Source: Clostridium cibarium
Lineage (GTDB): Bacteria; Bacillota; Clostridia; Clostridiales; Clostridiaceae
Assembly (NCBI RefSeq): GCF_014836335.1
Contig: NZ_JACSRA010000035.1
Span: 1 to 36,115 of the forward strand
DNA: 36,115 bases
Reading direction: 5' to 3'
The first letter of the stretch is position 1; every line of letters begins with the position of its first letter. The position numbers and the translations under genes are program-made. The notes below the pieces were generated by a model. The model was not told the origin of the DNA. It did not search any database and was given only the letters and a program-made list of their open reading frames with translations. Below, piece after piece: positions 8,086 to 15,867 of this stretch.

Positions 8086-9432
8086 GTTTTGAGTTAATTT
8101 TTTTGTTATATCTTCAATAGTCTTTTGTAAGTTTTCATCACTATTAAGATTATCTGAAATTTTCTCATATGCATGTATTACAGTTGTATGATCTCTTCCA
8201 CCAAATTCTTCGCCTATCTTTGGTAAAGACATATCTGTAAGTTTTCTACTTAGATACATGGCTATTTGTCTAGGGTAGGCAACATTTCTAGTTCGTCTTT
8301 GAGATTTTAGTTCTTCCACTCTTAGATTAAAATAACTTGCAACTATATCTTGTATTAAACTGATTGTTATGTTTTTTCCTTGTTTCTTGGAAATTATATC
8401 TTTTAGTGCTTCAGATGCTAAATCTACAGTTATTTCTCTATTAGTTAAAGAGGAATATGCTACTATTCTTATTAGCGCACCTTCAAGTTCTCTTATATTT
8501 GATTTTATTTTAGTTGCGATGTATACCATAACTTCATTCTCTACGTTTAAGTTCTCAACATCAGCTTTTTTCTTTAATATTGCCATTCTAGTTTCAAAAT
8601 CAGGAATTTGGATATCTGCAATTAATCCCCATTCAAATCTAGATCTAAGTCTATCTTCTAATGTAGGTATTTCTTTTGGTGGTCTATCTGATGAAAGAAT
8701 TATTTGTTTATTTGCATCATGTAGTTCATTAAATGTATGGAAAAACTCTTCTTGTGTTCTTTCTTTTCCTGCAATAAATTGAATATCATCTATTAAAAGA
8801 ATATCTACATTTCTATACTTATTTCTGAATTCTTCATTTTTATCATCCTTTATAGAATTAATAAGTTCATTAGTAAACTTTTCAGATGAAACATAAACAA
8901 CCTTTGCGCTTGGGTTATTTTCTAGTATGTAATGGCCTATGGCATGCATTAAGTGAGTTTTTCCTAGTCCAACTCCACCATATATAAATAAAGGATTATA
9001 TGCTTTAGCTGGAGCTTCTGCTACAGCTAAAGATGCTGCATGTGCAAATCTATTACTATTACCTATTACAAAAGAATCAAATGTATATTTAGGATTTAAT
9101 GTTGTAGACATTTCATCATTAACAATTATTGACTTCTCTTCTTTAGGTTGTTCTTTTTTTATAGATTCTTCTGGCTTAAGCTCTGAGGCGATTAAAAACT
9201 CAATATTATATAATTTTGAGCACGTAGCTTTAATTGAATTTGCAACTAAATCTTTGTATCTTTTATCTAAGATATCTTGAGTGAAGGAGTTGGGAACACT
9301 AATCTTTATAGTATCTGAGGATATAGAAATTGGTTCGCAACTTTTTATCCAAGTGTTAAAGCTTACTTCACTCATCTCGCTTTTAATAATATTTAGTGTC
9401 TTTTGCCATAGTTCATTTAGATCAGTTTCCAT
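8083..9432 (-). CDS. dnaA: Chromosomal replication initiator DnaA
   Basis: DnaA is the AAA+ initiator that binds DnaA boxes, opens the origin and helps load DnaB. The 449-aa protein has domain I (about 1-85, with WIKSCEPISI), a variable linker (about 86-112), and an AAA+ domain. This has Walker A GGVGLGKTH (152-160), Walker B LLIDDIQF (212-219) and sensor II RELEGALIR (314-322). Domain IV ends in the DNA-binding signature GGRDHTTVIHAYEKI (from 411). GGAGG lies 8 nt before the ATG. Both flanking spacers carry DnaA boxes, which fits origin function and probable autoregulation. Confidence 0.98.
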   Translation of the reverse strand: METDLNELWQKTLNIIKSEMSEVSFNTWIKSCEPISISSDTIKISVPNSFTQDILDKRYKDLVANSIKATCSKLYNIEFLIASELKPEESIKKEQPKEEKSIIVNDEMSTTLNPKYTFDSFVIGNSNRFAHAASLAVAEAPAKAYNPLFIYGGVGLGKTHLMHAIGHYILENNPSAKVVYVSSEKFTNELINSIKDDKNEEFRNKYRNVDILLIDDIQFIAGKERTQEEFFHTFNELHDANKQIILSSDRPPKEIPTLEDRLRSRFEWGLIADIQIPDFETRMAILKKKADVENLNVENEVMVYIATKIKSNIRELEGALIRIVAYSSLTNREITVDLASEALKDIISKKQGKNITISLIQDIVASYFNLRVEELKSQRRTRNVAYPRQIAMYLSRKLTDMSLPKIGEEFGGRDHTTVIHAYEKISDNLNSDENLQKTIEDITKKLTQN

Positions 9433-9855
9433 GTATTATCCTCCAAAAAAATTTTTAGCATAAAAAATCACAAAATTTAATTATCAACAAACTAAGAAAC
9501 AATAGATGTTGATAACTTTATTTATGTTTATAATGTTAACTAAAGTTAGTAACATGTTGATAATCTTATTTATTAAATAGTAAATAATAAGTTATCCACA
9601 AAGATTGTAATTATATTATAAACAGCCAAAAAGCTGCATAAAATGGACTAAATTTAGTAAAAATAAAAAAAAGATATATGAAATGTCAATAAAAATAAAC
9701 AAGTTATTCACAATATTGTCCACAGGTGTGGATAACTTTTATTTACAAACAAGTTATTCACAATCTATTTATTATAATATCATATAGGAATACTAGTATT
9801 CAATAAGTTATCCACAAAAAACTTATTAATATATTAATTTATCAACAGAGAACAA
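9433..9855. other. oriC: Origin sub-region upstream of dnaA (oriC-I)
   Basis: The dnaA-rpmH spacer is very A+T-rich and full of DnaA boxes. Perfect ones are TTATCCACA at 9592-9600 and 9808-9816 and TGTGGATAA at 9727-9735. Single-mismatch ones are TTATTCACA at 9704-9712 and 9754-9762, TTATCAACA at 9481-9489 and 9839-9847, and TGTTGATAA at 9507-9515 and 9555-9563. TTGTCCACA at 9716-9724 also fits. The dnaA promoter must lie here, but I cannot place it with confidence: a minus-strand TTGACA at 9689-9684 has only a poor -10. Confidence 0.85.
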
Positions 9856-9860
9856 CGTTC

Positions 9861-9889
9861 TTGACACAGATAGAGGATATATATATAAT
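9861..9889 (+). promoter_or_regulatory. Consensus sigma-A promoter of rpmH
   Basis: TTGACA (9861-9866), a 17-nt spacer and TATAAT (9884-9889) give a perfect consensus promoter, directly beside the last DnaA-box-like site (9839-9847). It should give a leader of about 65 nt before rpmH. Confidence 0.88.
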
Positions 9890-9960
9890 TAATTAGTAAA
9901 TGAAAAATTAAGAATATAGTTATTGCTATAAATATTTGAGTCGAAGGGGGTGCATTGTTA

Positions 9961-10095
9961 ATGTTCATGACATACCAACCTAAAAAGAGACAAAGAAAAA
10001 AAGAACATGGTTTTAGAAAGAGAATGAAGACTCAATCAGGAAGAAACGTTCTTAAAAGAAGAAGACAAAAAGGAAGAAAAAAATTAACAGCATAA
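9961..10095 (+). CDS. rpmH: Large ribosomal subunit protein bL34
   Basis: A 44-aa, extremely basic protein starting MFMTYQPKKRQRKKEHGF and ending GRKKLTA, a full L34. The MFM start is characteristic of clostridia. GGGGGTG ends 8 nt before the first ATG, which supports that start over the ATG two codons later. L34 sits in the large subunit and binds 23S rRNA. It is the first gene of the rpmH-rnpA-yidD-yidC-jag cluster and has a consensus promoter. A terminator-like hairpin directly follows the stop. Confidence 0.97.
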   Translation: MFMTYQPKKRQRKKEHGFRKRMKTQSGRNVLKRRRQKGRKKLTA

Positions 10096-10096
10096 G

Positions 10097-10119
10097 GGCC
10101 GCAATTTGTGGCCTTTTTT
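10097..10119 (+). terminator. Terminator-like hairpin between rpmH and rnpA
   Basis: GGCCGC / GTGGCC (6 bp including one G-U) with loop AATTT, followed by six T, begins just after the rpmH stop. A second hairpin (10112-10141) uses the T-run as its left arm and the A-run plus the rnpA ribosome-binding site as its right arm. The two cannot form fully at once. It probably sets the ratio of L34 to RNase P protein mRNA. Confidence 0.65.
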
Positions 10120-10156
10120 CTGCAAATGCAGGAAAAAAAGGAGTATAGGAATACCT

Positions 10157-10534
10157 ATGGTTTACAGATTGAAAAAAAACAATGAATTTCGTATTGTATA
10201 TAGGAAGGGAAAATCATTTTCTAATGATCTTCTAGTTCTATATATACTTAAGAATAGAAGAAACAGAGATAAAGAAGCAAACCAATATAATAGAGTAGGA
10301 ATTTCTGTTAGTAAAAAAGTTGGTAATAGTGTAGTAAGAAGTAGAAGTAAGAGACTGATTTGTGAAAGCTATAGATTGAAGTTAAATAATCTTATACAAG
10401 GATATGATCTCGTATTTGTTGCTAGGACTAAACTTAAAGACAAGGATTATCATCAAGTTGATAAGGCTGTAAATAATTTATTAAAGAAAGCAGGCTTACA
10501 TATAAATGAAGGAAATAATGATAAGACTAATTAA
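10157..10534 (+). CDS. rnpA: Ribonuclease P protein component
   Basis: This is the protein subunit that helps RNase P RNA bind and cleave pre-tRNA 5' leaders. The 125-aa product starts MVYRLKKNNEFRIVYRKGKS, typical of the family. The basic RNR-type segment reads VGNSVVRSRSKRLICESYRL. The usual RNR is RSR here, which also occurs in clostridial homologues as far as I recall. AAGGAG (10138-10143) and AGGA (10147-10150) precede this ATG. An upstream in-frame ATG at 10106 lies inside the terminator-like hairpin and is unlikely. The 3' end overlaps yidD. Confidence 0.95.
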   Translation: MVYRLKKNNEFRIVYRKGKSFSNDLLVLYILKNRRNRDKEANQYNRVGISVSKKVGNSVVRSRSKRLICESYRLKLNNLIQGYDLVFVARTKLKDKDYHQVDKAVNNLLKKAGLHINEGNNDKTN

Positions 10535-10715
10535 ATTTTATAAAAAGAAAATATCACCTATGAGTCAACCAAGATGTAAGTATATCCCTACCTGTTCTCA
10601 ATATGCTATTGATGCTATTGAAAAACATGGAGTATTTAGGGGAGGAATTTTGGCTTGCTGGCGGATCTTAAGGTGCAATCCTTTCAGTAAAGGTGGCTTC
10701 GATCCTGTTAAATAA
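10518..10715 (+). CDS. yidD: Membrane protein insertion efficiency factor YidD
   Basis: A small protein (65 aa from this start) of the YidD family, thought to assist YidC-dependent membrane insertion. The family motifs are clear: KFYKKKISP near the N-terminus, CKYIPTCSQYAIDAIEKHG, then CWRILRCNPFSKGGFDPV, with the conserved cysteines. The chosen ATG has GAAGGA just upstream and overlaps the end of rnpA by 17 nt. An ATG at 10506 would add four residues but lacks a site at proper distance. The overlap suggests translational coupling. It lies between rnpA and yidC, as usual. Confidence 0.93.
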   Translation: MIRLIKFYKKKISPMSQPRCKYIPTCSQYAIDAIEKHGVFRGGILACWRILRCNPFSKGGFDPVK

Positions 10716-10742
10716 ATCTTATATATAGGAGGGATTAACAAT

Positions 10743-11516
10743 ATGATGACTTTATTTGCTCCAATAACAAATTTCTTTTCTGCTATATTTGAATGGCTTC
10801 ATAATTTTGTTATTGGATTAGGTGTAACGGGTGGTTTATCATATGTACTAGCAATTACAATATTGACAATTGTAATAAGGGCATGTTTATTACCATTTAA
10901 TATTAAGTCTGCTAATTCCACAAGAAGAATGCAGGAAGTACAACCAGAAATTAAGAAAATACAAGAAAAATATAAAAATGATCCACAGAGAGCTAATGCA
11001 GAACTTATGAAGTTTTACAAAGAGAAGAAAGTAAGTATGACGGGTGGTTGTTTGCCTGCGTTATTACCGCTTCCAATATTAATGGCACTATATTATGTAT
11101 TTTATAATATGACCATTGAAGGGTCTTTTTTATGGATTCCTAATTTGGGAGATTCAGATCCATACTTTATTTTGCCTATATTAGCGGCATTGTCTACTTA
11201 TTTGCCATCGTATCTAATGACTAAAGCAACTCCTAATAATGGAGAAGGTGCTATGAATATGGCGCCAATGAATATTGGTATGTCATTAATGATGGGATTT
11301 ATGGCACTAAAATTTAAATCAATATTGGTTATATATTGGGTATTAGGTGGAGTAATACAATTAGCAACTACTTATTTTGTTAATTATAAACCAGCTATGG
11401 CTAAGAAAAATGAATTGCTAGAAGTTGAAGCAGAAAAGGAAGCAGCTAGAGCTCCTAAATTTGCTATGCCAGAGTATGAAGAAAATAATAAATCAGCTAA
11501 GAAAAAGAAAAAGTAA
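10743..11516 (+). CDS. yidC: Membrane protein insertase YidC/SpoIIIJ
   Basis: YidC inserts proteins into the cytoplasmic membrane alone or with SecYEG. The 257-aa product has the Gram-positive short form. A first membrane segment (about 32-51) holds the conserved groove arginine Arg46 in IVIRACLLP. A cytosolic helical hairpin with EVQPEIKKIQEKYKNDP follows, then segments near 104-122, 141-159 and 192-213. The tail (about 218-257) is lysine-rich, as needed for ribosome contact. I see no lipobox at the N-terminus. GGAGGG precedes the ATG. In spore formers a YidC at this locus often supports sporulation (SpoIIIJ). Confidence 0.95.
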   Translation: MMTLFAPITNFFSAIFEWLHNFVIGLGVTGGLSYVLAITILTIVIRACLLPFNIKSANSTRRMQEVQPEIKKIQEKYKNDPQRANAELMKFYKEKKVSMTGGCLPALLPLPILMALYYVFYNMTIEGSFLWIPNLGDSDPYFILPILAALSTYLPSYLMTKATPNNGEGAMNMAPMNIGMSLMMGFMALKFKSILVIYWVLGGVIQLATTYFVNYKPAMAKKNELLEVEAEKEAARAPKFAMPEYEENNKSAKKKKK

Positions 11517-11554
11517 ACTTGATTTTGAGTATTTTAGAGGTGGGTGAATATGGC

Positions 11555-12181
11555 ATGAAGTCAATTGATGTTATTGGAAAAACCGTAGATGAAGCATTAG
11601 AAAAAGCTTTAAATCAGTTAAATGTAACTAAAGATAAGGTTGAAGTTGACATAATTGATGAAGGATATAGAGGCTTATTCAAATTTATAGGTGGAAAACC
11701 AGCTAAGATTAAGGTTACTTTAAAAGCAGATTATAAGGATGAAGCAAGAGAATTTTTAAATAATATTCTAAGGTGTATGAATGTAAATGCTGATGTTAAT
11801 ATAAATGATGATAAAGATTCTGTTTATATAGAACTTTTAGGTGAAAAGATGGGATCTGTTATCGGATATAGAGGAGAGACATTGGATGCTCTACAATATT
11901 TAGTATCATTAGTAATTAACAAAAATCATGAGCAACCATATAGAAGAGTTATTTTAGACGCTGAAAATTATAGAAAAAAACGTGAAGAAACTTTAAAAAG
12001 AGTAGCTGAGAAAACTGCTTATAAGGTAAGAAAGAGTAGAAGATCCTTTAAGTTAGAACCTATGAATCCATATGAGAGAAGAATTATTCATTCGGCACTT
12101 CAAAATTATGTTGATATAAAAACATTTAGTGAAGGGGAAGAACCTTTTAGAAGAATAGTAGTAGATATTAAAAGAAATTAA
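11555..12181 (+). CDS. khpB: RNA-binding protein KhpB (Jag/SpoIIIJ-associated)
   Basis: A 208-aa protein with three parts: an N-terminal Jag domain (MKSIDVIGKTVDEALEKAL and following), a KH domain (about 80-150, with GSVIGYRGETLDALQ as the nucleic-acid loop) and a C-terminal R3H domain (about 150-208, with the Arg-x3-His motif in ERRIIHSAL). KhpB with KhpA binds RNA and affects cell elongation and division in streptococci. In Bacillus it is linked to spoIIIJ. The ATG at 11555 follows GAGGTGGG. An upstream TTG at 11519 is in frame but has no suitable site. It ends the rpmH cluster, before a terminator. Confidence 0.93.
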   Translation: MKSIDVIGKTVDEALEKALNQLNVTKDKVEVDIIDEGYRGLFKFIGGKPAKIKVTLKADYKDEAREFLNNILRCMNVNADVNINDDKDSVYIELLGEKMGSVIGYRGETLDALQYLVSLVINKNHEQPYRRVILDAENYRKKREETLKRVAEKTAYKVRKSRRSFKLEPMNPYERRIIHSALQNYVDIKTFSEGEEPFRRIVVDIKRN

Positions 12182-12188
12182 TAATAAG

Positions 12189-12241
12189 AAGGCTATCTAA
12201 AAATGGAAGTTAAGCTTCTGTTTTGGATGGCTTACTTTTTT
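12189..12241 (+). terminator. Terminator after khpB
   Basis: A long imperfect stem pairs 12189-12204 with 12220-12233, with one bulge and several G-U pairs. An inner GAAG/CTTC helix closes the loop, and six T follow (12236-12241). It ends the rpmH-to-khpB operon. Confidence 0.75.
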
Positions 12242-12481
12242 GAAAAAATTTTCGATGTATTAATCTATAACATATTAGTTTTTGTAAAATTACATTTAGT
12301 TAGCCAATAACCACCATATTCTTATATTCTTATATTCTGAAGAATATAAGAATATAACAAAAGTTTCTAAAATGATGGGAAATTGCAATATAGGTTAGGA
12401 AGATTTATTTTAATATTTTTGATATAGGTAAATAAGGATAAAATTACAACCTTTTTTAGAATTTTAAAATGCCTTATTTTT
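12242..12481. repeat. Non-coding gap with a long palindrome (khpB-mnmE)
   Basis: There is no gene in this A+T-rich gap. It contains a perfect 17-bp inverted repeat (12322-12338 with 12341-12357) with only two bases between the arms, built from repeated TATTCT units (TTCTTATATTCTTATATTC just before the centre). No T-run follows, so it is not a standard terminator. Confidence 0.7.
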
Positions 12482-12510
12482 TTGACTTATGGATTATTGT
12501 TTTGTAAAAT
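12482..12510 (+). promoter_or_regulatory. Sigma-A promoter of mnmE
   Basis: TTGACT (12482-12487), a 17-nt spacer and TAAAAT (12505-12510), about 60 nt before the mnmE ATG. It would start the mnmE-mnmG-rsmG operon. Confidence 0.75.
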
Positions 12511-12570
12511 GTATAGTAGTTTAATAGGAGTACAATAATTATAATGAATACTTCTAAGGAGGACAAACTA

Positions 12571-13950
12571 ATGAAAGAATTTGATACTATCTGTGGTATT
12601 GCTACACCAATAGGAGAAGGTGGTATTTCTATAATAAGAATATCTGGATCCAAATCGTTAGAGATAATAGGCAATGTTTTCAAGGGGATAAATAACGTAG
12701 ATATTAAGGATATGAAAAGTTATACTATGCGATATGGATGGATTTGCGAACTTGATTCTAAGAATGTTATAGATGAAGTTATTATTAGTTATATGAAAGG
12801 GCCTAAGAGCTTTACTGCTGAAGATGTCATAGAAGTAAATTGTCATGGTGGGGTTGTATCAACTAATAAGGTGTTGGAAGAAGTAATTAAGGCTGGGTGT
12901 AGAATTGCAGAACCTGGTGAATTTACAAAAAGGGCTTTTTTAAATGGTAGAATAGATTTGCCACAAGCAGAAGCCGTAATAGATATAATAAGAGCAAAAA
13001 CTGATTTATCTATGAAAGCTGCTTTAATGCAAAGTTCTGGATACCTTTCCCGGGAAATAAATAAACTTAGAGAGTATATGTTAAATACATTAGCGTTAAT
13101 AGAATATTCTATAGACTTTACAGAAGATGATGAAGAGGTGGATGAAAGTATTCCAATAAAAATACTGGATCAGCTAAATAAAGCTATTTCGGAAATGAAC
13201 ATTTTAATTAAGAGTGCAGATGAAGGAAGAATTATAAGAGATGGATTAAACTTGGCTATTATTGGTAAACCAAATGTCGGAAAGTCATCTTTACTAAATG
13301 CTTTGTTGAAAGAAAAAAGAGCTATAGTAACTGATATTCCAGGTACTACTAGGGATGTAATTGAAGAATTTATAAATTTAGATGGGATACCTGTAAAAGT
13401 TATTGATACTGCTGGAATTAGGGAGACGGAAGATGTTGTTGAGAAGATAGGTGTTGAAAGATCTAAAGAAAAGATTGATGAAGCTGATTTAATTATTTTG
13501 GTTATTGATTCTTCGAGAAAGTTAGACAAAGAGGATGAAGAAATAATTGATTATATTAAGGATAAAAAGTATATAGTTCTTTTAAATAAAGTTGATTTAG
13601 ATACAAAAGTTAAGGATGAAGAATTGGTAGGGTTAAGTGACGTAATTAGAATCTCTGCCAAGTCTGGTTATGGAATTAATGATTTAAAGAAAAAAATAAA
13701 GGATATGTTCTTTAGTGGAGAAGTAGATACAGAGAGTCTCATAATTTCGAATAATAGACATAAACAAGCACTATACAGGGCATTAGAAAATTGCAATATA
13801 GCCAGGGAAAAAGTGAAATTAAATGAGTATTTAGATTTAATTTCTATCTATGTTACTTCAGCAATGAAAGCATTAGGAGAAATTACGGGAGCAGAACTTG
13901 AAGAAGATTTAGTAAATAAAATATTTAGTGAATTCTGTGTAGGAAAGTAG
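12571..13950 (+). CDS. mnmE: tRNA uridine-5-carboxymethylaminomethyl modification GTPase MnmE
   Basis: MnmE with MnmG adds the carboxymethylaminomethyl group to U34 of certain tRNAs, using GTP and a folate cofactor. The 459-aa product starts MKEFDTICGIATPIGEGGIS, the usual N-terminal folate-binding domain. The embedded G domain has GKPNVGKS (232-239), DTAGIRET (279-286) and NKVD. The C-terminal signature FCVGK contains the catalytic cysteine. AAGGAGG lies 8 nt before this ATG, so an ATG 27 nt upstream is rejected. A near-perfect Noc-binding palindrome lies within the coding sequence at 13045-13058. mnmG follows after 13 nt. Confidence 0.97.
   Translation: MKEFDTICGIATPIGEGGISIIRISGSKSLEIIGNVFKGINNVDIKDMKSYTMRYGWICELDSKNVIDEVIISYMKGPKSFTAEDVIEVNCHGGVVSTNKVLEEVIKAGCRIAEPGEFTKRAFLNGRIDLPQAEAVIDIIRAKTDLSMKAALMQSSGYLSREINKLREYMLNTLALIEYSIDFTEDDEEVDESIPIKILDQLNKAISEMNILIKSADEGRIIRDGLNLAIIGKPNVGKSSLLNALLKEKRAIVTDIPGTTRDVIEEFINLDGIPVKVIDTAGIRETEDVVEKIGVERSKEKIDEADLIILVIDSSRKLDKEDEEIIDYIKDKKYIVLLNKVDLDTKVKDEELVGLSDVIRISAKSGYGINDLKKKIKDMFFSGEVDTESLIISNNRHKQALYRALENCNIAREKVKLNEYLDLISIYVTSAMKALGEITGAELEEDLVNKIFSEFCVGK
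13045..13058. promoter_or_regulatory. Candidate Noc-binding site (NBS) inside mnmE
   Basis: The sequence CTTTCCCGGGAAAT matches the Bacillus Noc site ATTTCCCGGGAAAT at 13 of 14 positions and is a perfect 12-bp palindrome at its core (13046-13057). It is the only CCCGGG I noticed in this very A+T-rich window. A noc gene lies 3.7 kb downstream. Confidence 0.65.
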
Positions 13951-13963
13951 GAGTAATGATAAA

Positions 13964-15847
13964 ATGAATTATAATGCAGGAGAATTTGATGTTATAGTTG
14001 TTGGAGCTGGCCATGCAGGTTGTGAAGCCTCTTTAGCAGCAGCAAGAATGGGATTAAATACATTAGTATGTACTATAAATTTAGATTCTATAGGAATGAT
14101 GCCATGTAATCCGAATATTGGAGGTACAGCTAAAGGACATCTAGTAAGAGAGATTGATGCGCTAGGTGGGGAAATGGGAATAAACATAGATAATACTTTT
14201 ATTCAATCGAGAATGTTAAATACATCTAAGGGACCAGCGGTTCACTCGCTAAGGGCACAAGCTGATAAGATGAGATATCAACATAGAATGAAAAGAGTAT
14301 TAGAAGAACAAGAGAATCTTCAAATTAAGCAAATAGAAGTTACTAAGTTACTAGTTGAAGATAATAAAATATGTGGAGTAGTAACTAAAAACGGAGCTAC
14401 ATATAAATGTAAGGCTGTAATATTGGCAACTGGTACATATTTAAGGGGAAAAATTATTATTGGAGAAGTGAGTTATAACGGAGGTCCTAATGGATTATTC
14501 CCTGCAAATGATCTTTCACAATCTCTGCTAGATTTAAAAATAAATCTTAGAAGATTTAAAACAGGTACACCAGCAAGGATTAATAGGCGTTCTGTAGATT
14601 TCTCAAAAATGATTGAGCAAGGTGGAGATGATACTATAGTACCATTTTCATTTATGAGTGGAGATATTTCAAGAAAGCAAATTTCTTGCTATCTTACTTA
14701 TACAAATGAAGATACTCACAATATAATTCGTGAAAATATTGGAAGATCGCCAATATATAATGGATCTATAAAAGGTATTGGGCCAAGATATTGTCCGTCA
14801 ATAGAGGATAAGGTGATGAGGTTTCCTGATAAAGTACAACATCAAATATTTATTGAACCAGAAGGGGAAGATACATTAGAGATGTATGTTGGGGGGATGA
14901 GTTCATCATTACCAGAAGAAGTTCAAGTTAAAATGCTTAGAACTTTACCAGGGCTTGAAAATGTTGAAATACTTAGAACTGCATATGCAATAGAGTATGA
15001 TTCAATAGATCCCACTCAATTAAATCCAACATTAGAATTTAAAAATGTTCAAGGCCTTTATGGAGCAGGTCAACTAAATGGAAGTTCAGGATATGAAGAA
15101 GCAGGATGCCAAGGACTTGTAGCGGGTATAAATGCAGCTTTAAAGATAAAAGGAAAAGACCCATTAATTTTAACTCGTTCTGATGCATACATTGGTGTGT
15201 TAATTGATGATCTTGTAACAAAGGGAACGAATGAACCTTACAGAATGATGACATCTAGAGCTGAGTATAGACTTCTTTTAAGACAAGACAATGCAGATTT
15301 TAGGTTAACTGAAATAGGTCATAATATTGGGTTAGTTACTGAAGAAAGATATGATAAATTTATTAATAGAAAAGAACTTATTGAAGATGAATTAGATAGA
15401 ATAAAAAATCTTCAAATTACAAATAAAAGAGAAGTGAATGAATTTTTAGCAAGTCTTGGCTCTGCAGAATTGAAAAAGCCAACTAGTTTATATGAATTAA
15501 TTAAAAGAACCGAATTAGATTATTTTGCTTTAGAACCTTTAGATTCAGATAGAGAACATTTTAGCAAAGATATAGGAGAGCAAATAAATATAGTTGCTAA
15601 ATATGAAGGGTATATAGCGAGCCAATTAGAACAGGTTGGGCAATTTAAAAAGTTCGAGAAGAAGTTAATACCAAGTGATTTAGATTATGCTGAAATTAAA
15701 GGGTTAAGAACTGAGGCTATTCAAAAATTGAGTGATATTAGGCCTATAAGTATTGGGCAAGCATCTAGGATTTCTGGTGTTTCTCCAGCTGATATTTCGG
15801 TTTTGTTAGTTTACTTGGAGCATCAATATGGAAAGAAAAGAGATTAA
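13964..15847 (+). CDS. mnmG: tRNA uridine-5-carboxymethylaminomethyl modification enzyme MnmG
   Basis: MnmG (GidA) is the FAD- and NADH-binding partner of MnmE in tRNA U34 modification. The 627-aa length is normal. The FAD-binding GAGHAGCEAS lies at 14-23. The family signatures GPRYCPSIEDK and GQLNGSSGYEEAGCQGLVAG follow, and a C-terminal helical domain binds MnmE and tRNA. It sits 13 nt after mnmE and 20 nt before rsmG, so the three are cotranscribed. Confidence 0.97.
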   Translation: MNYNAGEFDVIVVGAGHAGCEASLAAARMGLNTLVCTINLDSIGMMPCNPNIGGTAKGHLVREIDALGGEMGINIDNTFIQSRMLNTSKGPAVHSLRAQADKMRYQHRMKRVLEEQENLQIKQIEVTKLLVEDNKICGVVTKNGATYKCKAVILATGTYLRGKIIIGEVSYNGGPNGLFPANDLSQSLLDLKINLRRFKTGTPARINRRSVDFSKMIEQGGDDTIVPFSFMSGDISRKQISCYLTYTNEDTHNIIRENIGRSPIYNGSIKGIGPRYCPSIEDKVMRFPDKVQHQIFIEPEGEDTLEMYVGGMSSSLPEEVQVKMLRTLPGLENVEILRTAYAIEYDSIDPTQLNPTLEFKNVQGLYGAGQLNGSSGYEEAGCQGLVAGINAALKIKGKDPLILTRSDAYIGVLIDDLVTKGTNEPYRMMTSRAEYRLLLRQDNADFRLTEIGHNIGLVTEERYDKFINRKELIEDELDRIKNLQITNKREVNEFLASLGSAELKKPTSLYELIKRTELDYFALEPLDSDREHFSKDIGEQINIVAKYEGYIASQLEQVGQFKKFEKKLIPSDLDYAEIKGLRTEAIQKLSDIRPISIGQASRISGVSPADISVLLVYLEHQYGKKRD

Positions 15848-15867
15848 ACTAAACTCAGGAGGTAAAT

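Noticed and set aside
9661..9689. dnaA promoter at minus-strand TTGACA
   Set aside because: The -35 is good, but the sequence at the -10 position (TTATTT) is poor, and other weak candidates exist closer to dnaA.
9939..9945. Spo0A-box-like AGTCGAA in the rpmH leader
   Set aside because: It is a single 7-mer with one mismatch, and no second box is nearby.
10106..10156. N-terminal extension of RnpA from the upstream ATG
   Set aside because: It would lie inside the terminator-like hairpin, has no ribosome-binding site, and adds residues unlike the family.
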